Shown here one piece after another: positions 5,969 to 8,523 of a stretch of 8,523 nucleotides of DNA. Position 1 is the stretch's first letter, and the number at the start of each line of letters is the position of its first letter. The position numbers and the translations under genes were made by a program. This DNA is from Syntrophales bacterium. GTDB lineage: Bacteria; Desulfobacterota; Syntrophia; Syntrophales; UBA2192. The stretch lies in contig JALOPC010000054.1 in the NCBI GenBank assembly GCA_025454095.1, positions 1 to 8,523 on the forward strand, in the 5' to 3' direction. The notes below the pieces were generated by a model. That model was not told the origin of the DNA, did no database searches, and was given only the letters and a program-made list of their open reading frames with translations.

Positions 5969-8523
5969 ATGATCTGGCACCAGCAGGAGGTCAAGGCGGT
6001 CCTCGCCGCGCTGGATGTTCCCATCGACGGCCTTCGTTCCGAAGAAGCCGGCAATCGACTTGCGAAATTCGGCCGCAACGAGTTGCAGGAAAAGGGAAAG
6101 CGCTCTCCGATCGCGATGTTTGTCGATCAGTTCCGGGACTTCATGATCCTGGTGCTGATGGCCGCCGCCGTGGTGTCCGGGTTTGTCGGCGAGGCGGCCG
6201 ACACCGTCGCCATCCTCGTCATCGTCATCCTCAACGCGGTGATCGGGTTCATCCAGGAATACCGCGCCGAGAAGGCCATGGAGGCCCTGAAGCAGATGGC
6301 TGCCCCCGCGGCCCGCGTCCTGCGCGACGGGCAGGTTTCTGCGGTTCCCGGCGCCGAGGTCGTCCCGGGGGACCTCGCGCTCCTCGAGGCGGGGGCCATC
6401 GTCCCGGCGGACATGCGGCTCGTCGAGGCGGTGCAGCTCAAGGTCGAGGAAGCGGCCCTCACGGGCGAGTCGGTTCCCGTGGAGAAGCACACCCGCGCGC
6501 TGCGCGAGGAACTCCTTCCCCTGGGGGACCGGTCGAACATGGTCTTCAAGGGCACCGTCGTCACCTACGGCCGGGGTACCGGGGCCGTCGTCGGCACGGG
6601 AATGGACACGGAGCTCGGGAAGATCGCCTCCATGCTCCAGCAGGAAGAGGAGGTCAAGACCCCTCTCCAGAAGCGCCTGACCGTCTTCGGGAAAAAACTC
6701 GCCCTGGCGGTTCTTTTCATCTGTGCCTTCATCTTCGGCGTGGGGCTCCTGCGGGGCGAGGCGCCCGTTCTCATGTTCCTCACGGCCGTCACACTGGCCG
6801 TCGCGGCCATCCCCGAAGCCCTCCCCGCCGTCATCACGATCTCGCTCGCCCTGGGGGCGCGGAAGATGGTGGAGCATAACGCCCTGATCCGGAAGCTGCC
6901 GGCCGTGGAAACCCTCGGCTCCGTCACGACCATCTGTTCCGACAAGACGGGGACCCTCACGTGGAATCGCATGACCGTGGAGGAACTCTGGGCCAACGGG
7001 GAGCTGTTCCGGAGCGACGACCCCGCCGTCGGGCGGTTCGATCATCTCATGAAAGCGCTTGCCTTGAGCAACGACGCCCTCCCGTACGTCGGCGGCGACG
7101 TGGTCGGGGTCAGCGGGGACCCGACGGAGATCGCTCTGTACCGGGTGGCCGGGGAACACGGGTTCGCGAAGGCCGCACTCGAGCGGGAGCACCCCCGGGT
7201 GGCCGAGATCCCCTTCGACTCGGAGCGCAAGTGCATGACGACGATCCACCGCTGGCCCGGGGGGGTCATGGCCTTCACGAAGGGCGGCGTCGACGTCATG
7301 CTCGAAAAAACCGTCAACGTGCTCACCGAGCGCAGGCTCGCCCCGCTGGACGCTGGCGAGGTGAGCCGGGTGAACGACCGGATGGCCGGCGAGGGGCTCC
7401 GCGTTTTGGCCGTGGCCTGCCGGTTGTGGAATGAGGTGCCCGGCGAGCTGGTGCCCGAGCACGTCGAGGAGGGCCTCACGCTTCTGGGCCTCGTGGGCAT
7501 GCTCGACCCGCCCCGGGAGGAGGTCCGCGAGGCCGTTGCGCTCTGCAAGTCCGCCGGCATCCGGCCCGTCATGATCACGGGCGATCACCCGCTGACGGCC
7601 CGCTCCATCGCCCGGCGCATCGGCATCATCGAAGACGGGGGCGGCGTGATGACCTGCCGGGACCTCGAGAAGATCTCCATGGAGGTCTTCGAGGAGCGGG
7701 TGGAGGACATCCACGTCTACGCCCGGATGATTCCCGAACAAAAGCTCAAGATCGTCAAGGCCCTCCAGGACAAGGGGCACTCCGTGGCGATGACGGGCGA
7801 CGGGGTCAACGACGCGCCCGCCCTCAAGCGGGCCGACATCGGAATCGCCATGGGCGTCACGGGGACGGACGTCTCCAAGGAAGCCTCGCACATGATCCTC
7901 CTGGACGACAACTTCGCCACCATCGTCAAGGCCATCCAGGAAGGCCGGATGATCTACGACAACATCCGGAAATTCATCAAATACCTGCTGGCCTGCAACT
8001 CCGGCGAGGTCTGGACGCTCTTCCTCGCCCCGATCCTGGGGTTGCCCCTGCCCCTGCAGCCGATCCAGATCCTCTGGATGAATCTCGTCACGGACAGCCT
8101 CCCGGCGCTCGCCCTGGCGGTGGAGCCTGCCGAAGGGGAAGTGATGAAGCGGCCCCCCCGCGACCCGCGGGAGAGCATCTTCGCCCACGGGCTGGGCGTT
8201 TTCTGCATCTGGGTGGGCCTGCTGATGGCAGCCGTCTGCATCGGGGTGCAGTACCTGCAACTGGCAATCGGCAACGAGCGCTGGGAAACCATGGTCTTCA
8301 CCGTCATCGTCTGGGGGCAACTGACCACGGCCCTGGCGGTCCGTTCGGAAAAGGAATCCCTGTACACGCTGGGGCTCTTCTCCAACAAGGCCATGCTGGC
8401 AGCGGTTCTTGTCGGTGTTGTCCTCCAGCTTGCGGTCATCTACGTGCCCTCCCTGAACCCCGTCTTCAAGACCGATCCCCTCACGGCCGGCGAGCTGTTG
8501 TGCTGTGCAGTCGTCTCCTTCAT
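5969..8523 (+). CDS. P2-type cation-transporting ATPase, probably Ca2+ pump (3' end cut)
   Basis: The frame is open from ATG at 5969 to the window end (851 codons); Ca2+ pumps of this type are about 900 residues, so only the last segment is missing. The protein would use ATP to export cations across the inner membrane. It has a cation-ATPase N-terminal domain (1-65), M1-M2 (about 58-98), the actuator TGES at 165-168, M3-M4 with IPEALP at 281-286, phosphorylated Asp325 in DKTGT, the nucleotide-binding KGG at 438-440, DPPR from 513, TGD at 537-539 and TGDGVNDAP at 609-617. M5 has N677 and E680, and M6 has N705, T708 and D709. These match SERCA Ca2+ ligands N768, E771, N796, T799 and D800, with E283 matching E309. 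The M8 ligand E908 appears to be Q784. AGGGG at 5959-5963 is five bases upstream. Substrate is inferred from ligands. Confidence 0.93.
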   Translation, partial: MIWHQQEVKAVLAALDVPIDGLRSEEAGNRLAKFGRNELQEKGKRSPIAMFVDQFRDFMILVLMAAAVVSGFVGEAADTVAILVIVILNAVIGFIQEYRAEKAMEALKQMAAPAARVLRDGQVSAVPGAEVVPGDLALLEAGAIVPADMRLVEAVQLKVEEAALTGESVPVEKHTRALREELLPLGDRSNMVFKGTVVTYGRGTGAVVGTGMDTELGKIASMLQQEEEVKTPLQKRLTVFGKKLALAVLFICAFIFGVGLLRGEAPVLMFLTAVTLAVAAIPEALPAVITISLALGARKMVEHNALIRKLPAVETLGSVTTICSDKTGTLTWNRMTVEELWANGELFRSDDPAVGRFDHLMKALALSNDALPYVGGDVVGVSGDPTEIALYRVAGEHGFAKAALEREHPRVAEIPFDSERKCMTTIHRWPGGVMAFTKGGVDVMLEKTVNVLTERRLAPLDAGEVSRVNDRMAGEGLRVLAVACRLWNEVPGELVPEHVEEGLTLLGLVGMLDPPREEVREAVALCKSAGIRPVMITGDHPLTARSIARRIGIIEDGGGVMTCRDLEKISMEVFEERVEDIHVYARMIPEQKLKIVKALQDKGHSVAMTGDGVNDAPALKRADIGIAMGVTGTDVSKEASHMILLDDNFATIVKAIQEGRMIYDNIRKFIKYLLACNSGEVWTLFLAPILGLPLPLQPIQILWMNLVTDSLPALALAVEPAEGEVMKRPPRDPRESIFAHGLGVFCIWVGLLMAAVCIGVQYLQLAIGNERWETMVFTVIVWGQLTTALAVRSEKESLYTLGLFSNKAMLAAVLVGVVLQLAVIYVPSLNPVFKTDPLTAGELLCCAVVSF

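Noticed and set aside
5888..8320. 810-codon open frame on the minus strand opposite the ATPase
   Set aside because: Same cause: antisense of a GC-rich gene. The product is a low-complexity His/Asp/Gly-rich sequence, while the ATPase has every P-type motif.

Overview
The window comes from a high-GC bacterial chromosome, or a metagenomic contig of one. Coding DNA is dense and the codons end mostly in G or C. The architecture of the chemotaxis proteins fits a deltaproteobacterial (Desulfobacterota-like) lineage, but this is a weak inference because no rRNA or other phylogenetic marker is present.

Left half (1-4526, all + strand): a chemotaxis signalling cluster. In order it holds the C-terminal end of a CheC/CheX-type phosphatase domain protein (1-198), a 186-base gap with G-rich heptamer repeats in inverted orientation, a broken cheB (385-1364), cheA (1366-3561), a single-domain cheY (3639-4031) and a CheX-like phosphatase (4053-4526). 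CheA would sense receptor state and phosphorylate CheY. The CheX-type proteins would remove phosphate from CheY-P. CheB would demethylate receptors. No receptor, cheW or cheR lies in the window. Two things stand out. The cheB receiver domain has lost about 18 codons that should hold the phospho-acceptor Asp, and the frame is shifted. CheA carries, between its phosphotransfer and dimerisation domains, two tandem LG-x-x-L-V-x-x-G motifs resembling the c-di-GMP-binding MshEN domain, where a P2 domain is usually found.

Middle (4527-4689): a non-coding spacer between convergent genes. It holds a 9-bp tandem repeat, an 8-bp tandem repeat, a strong bidirectional rho-independent terminator and a second heptamer (GGGTATC-type) array that could form a G-quadruplex on the minus strand.

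Minus-strand gene (4690-5652): an outer-membrane-type lipoprotein with a coiled coil and a TPR-like segment, of unknown function. A candidate sigma-70 promoter lies upstream at 5724-5752.

Right part (5969-8523, + strand, cut by the window end): a P2-type cation-transporting ATPase of the Ca2+-pump kind, with all catalytic motifs intact and most Ca2+-ligand positions conserved. The M8 Glu position of SERCA appears to be Gln. This gene is divergent from the lipoprotein and has no evident link to the chemotaxis cluster.

The best candidates for something unusual are the MshEN-like insert in CheA, the receiver-deleted CheB with an ATGA restart, and the dispersed G-rich heptamer arrays.
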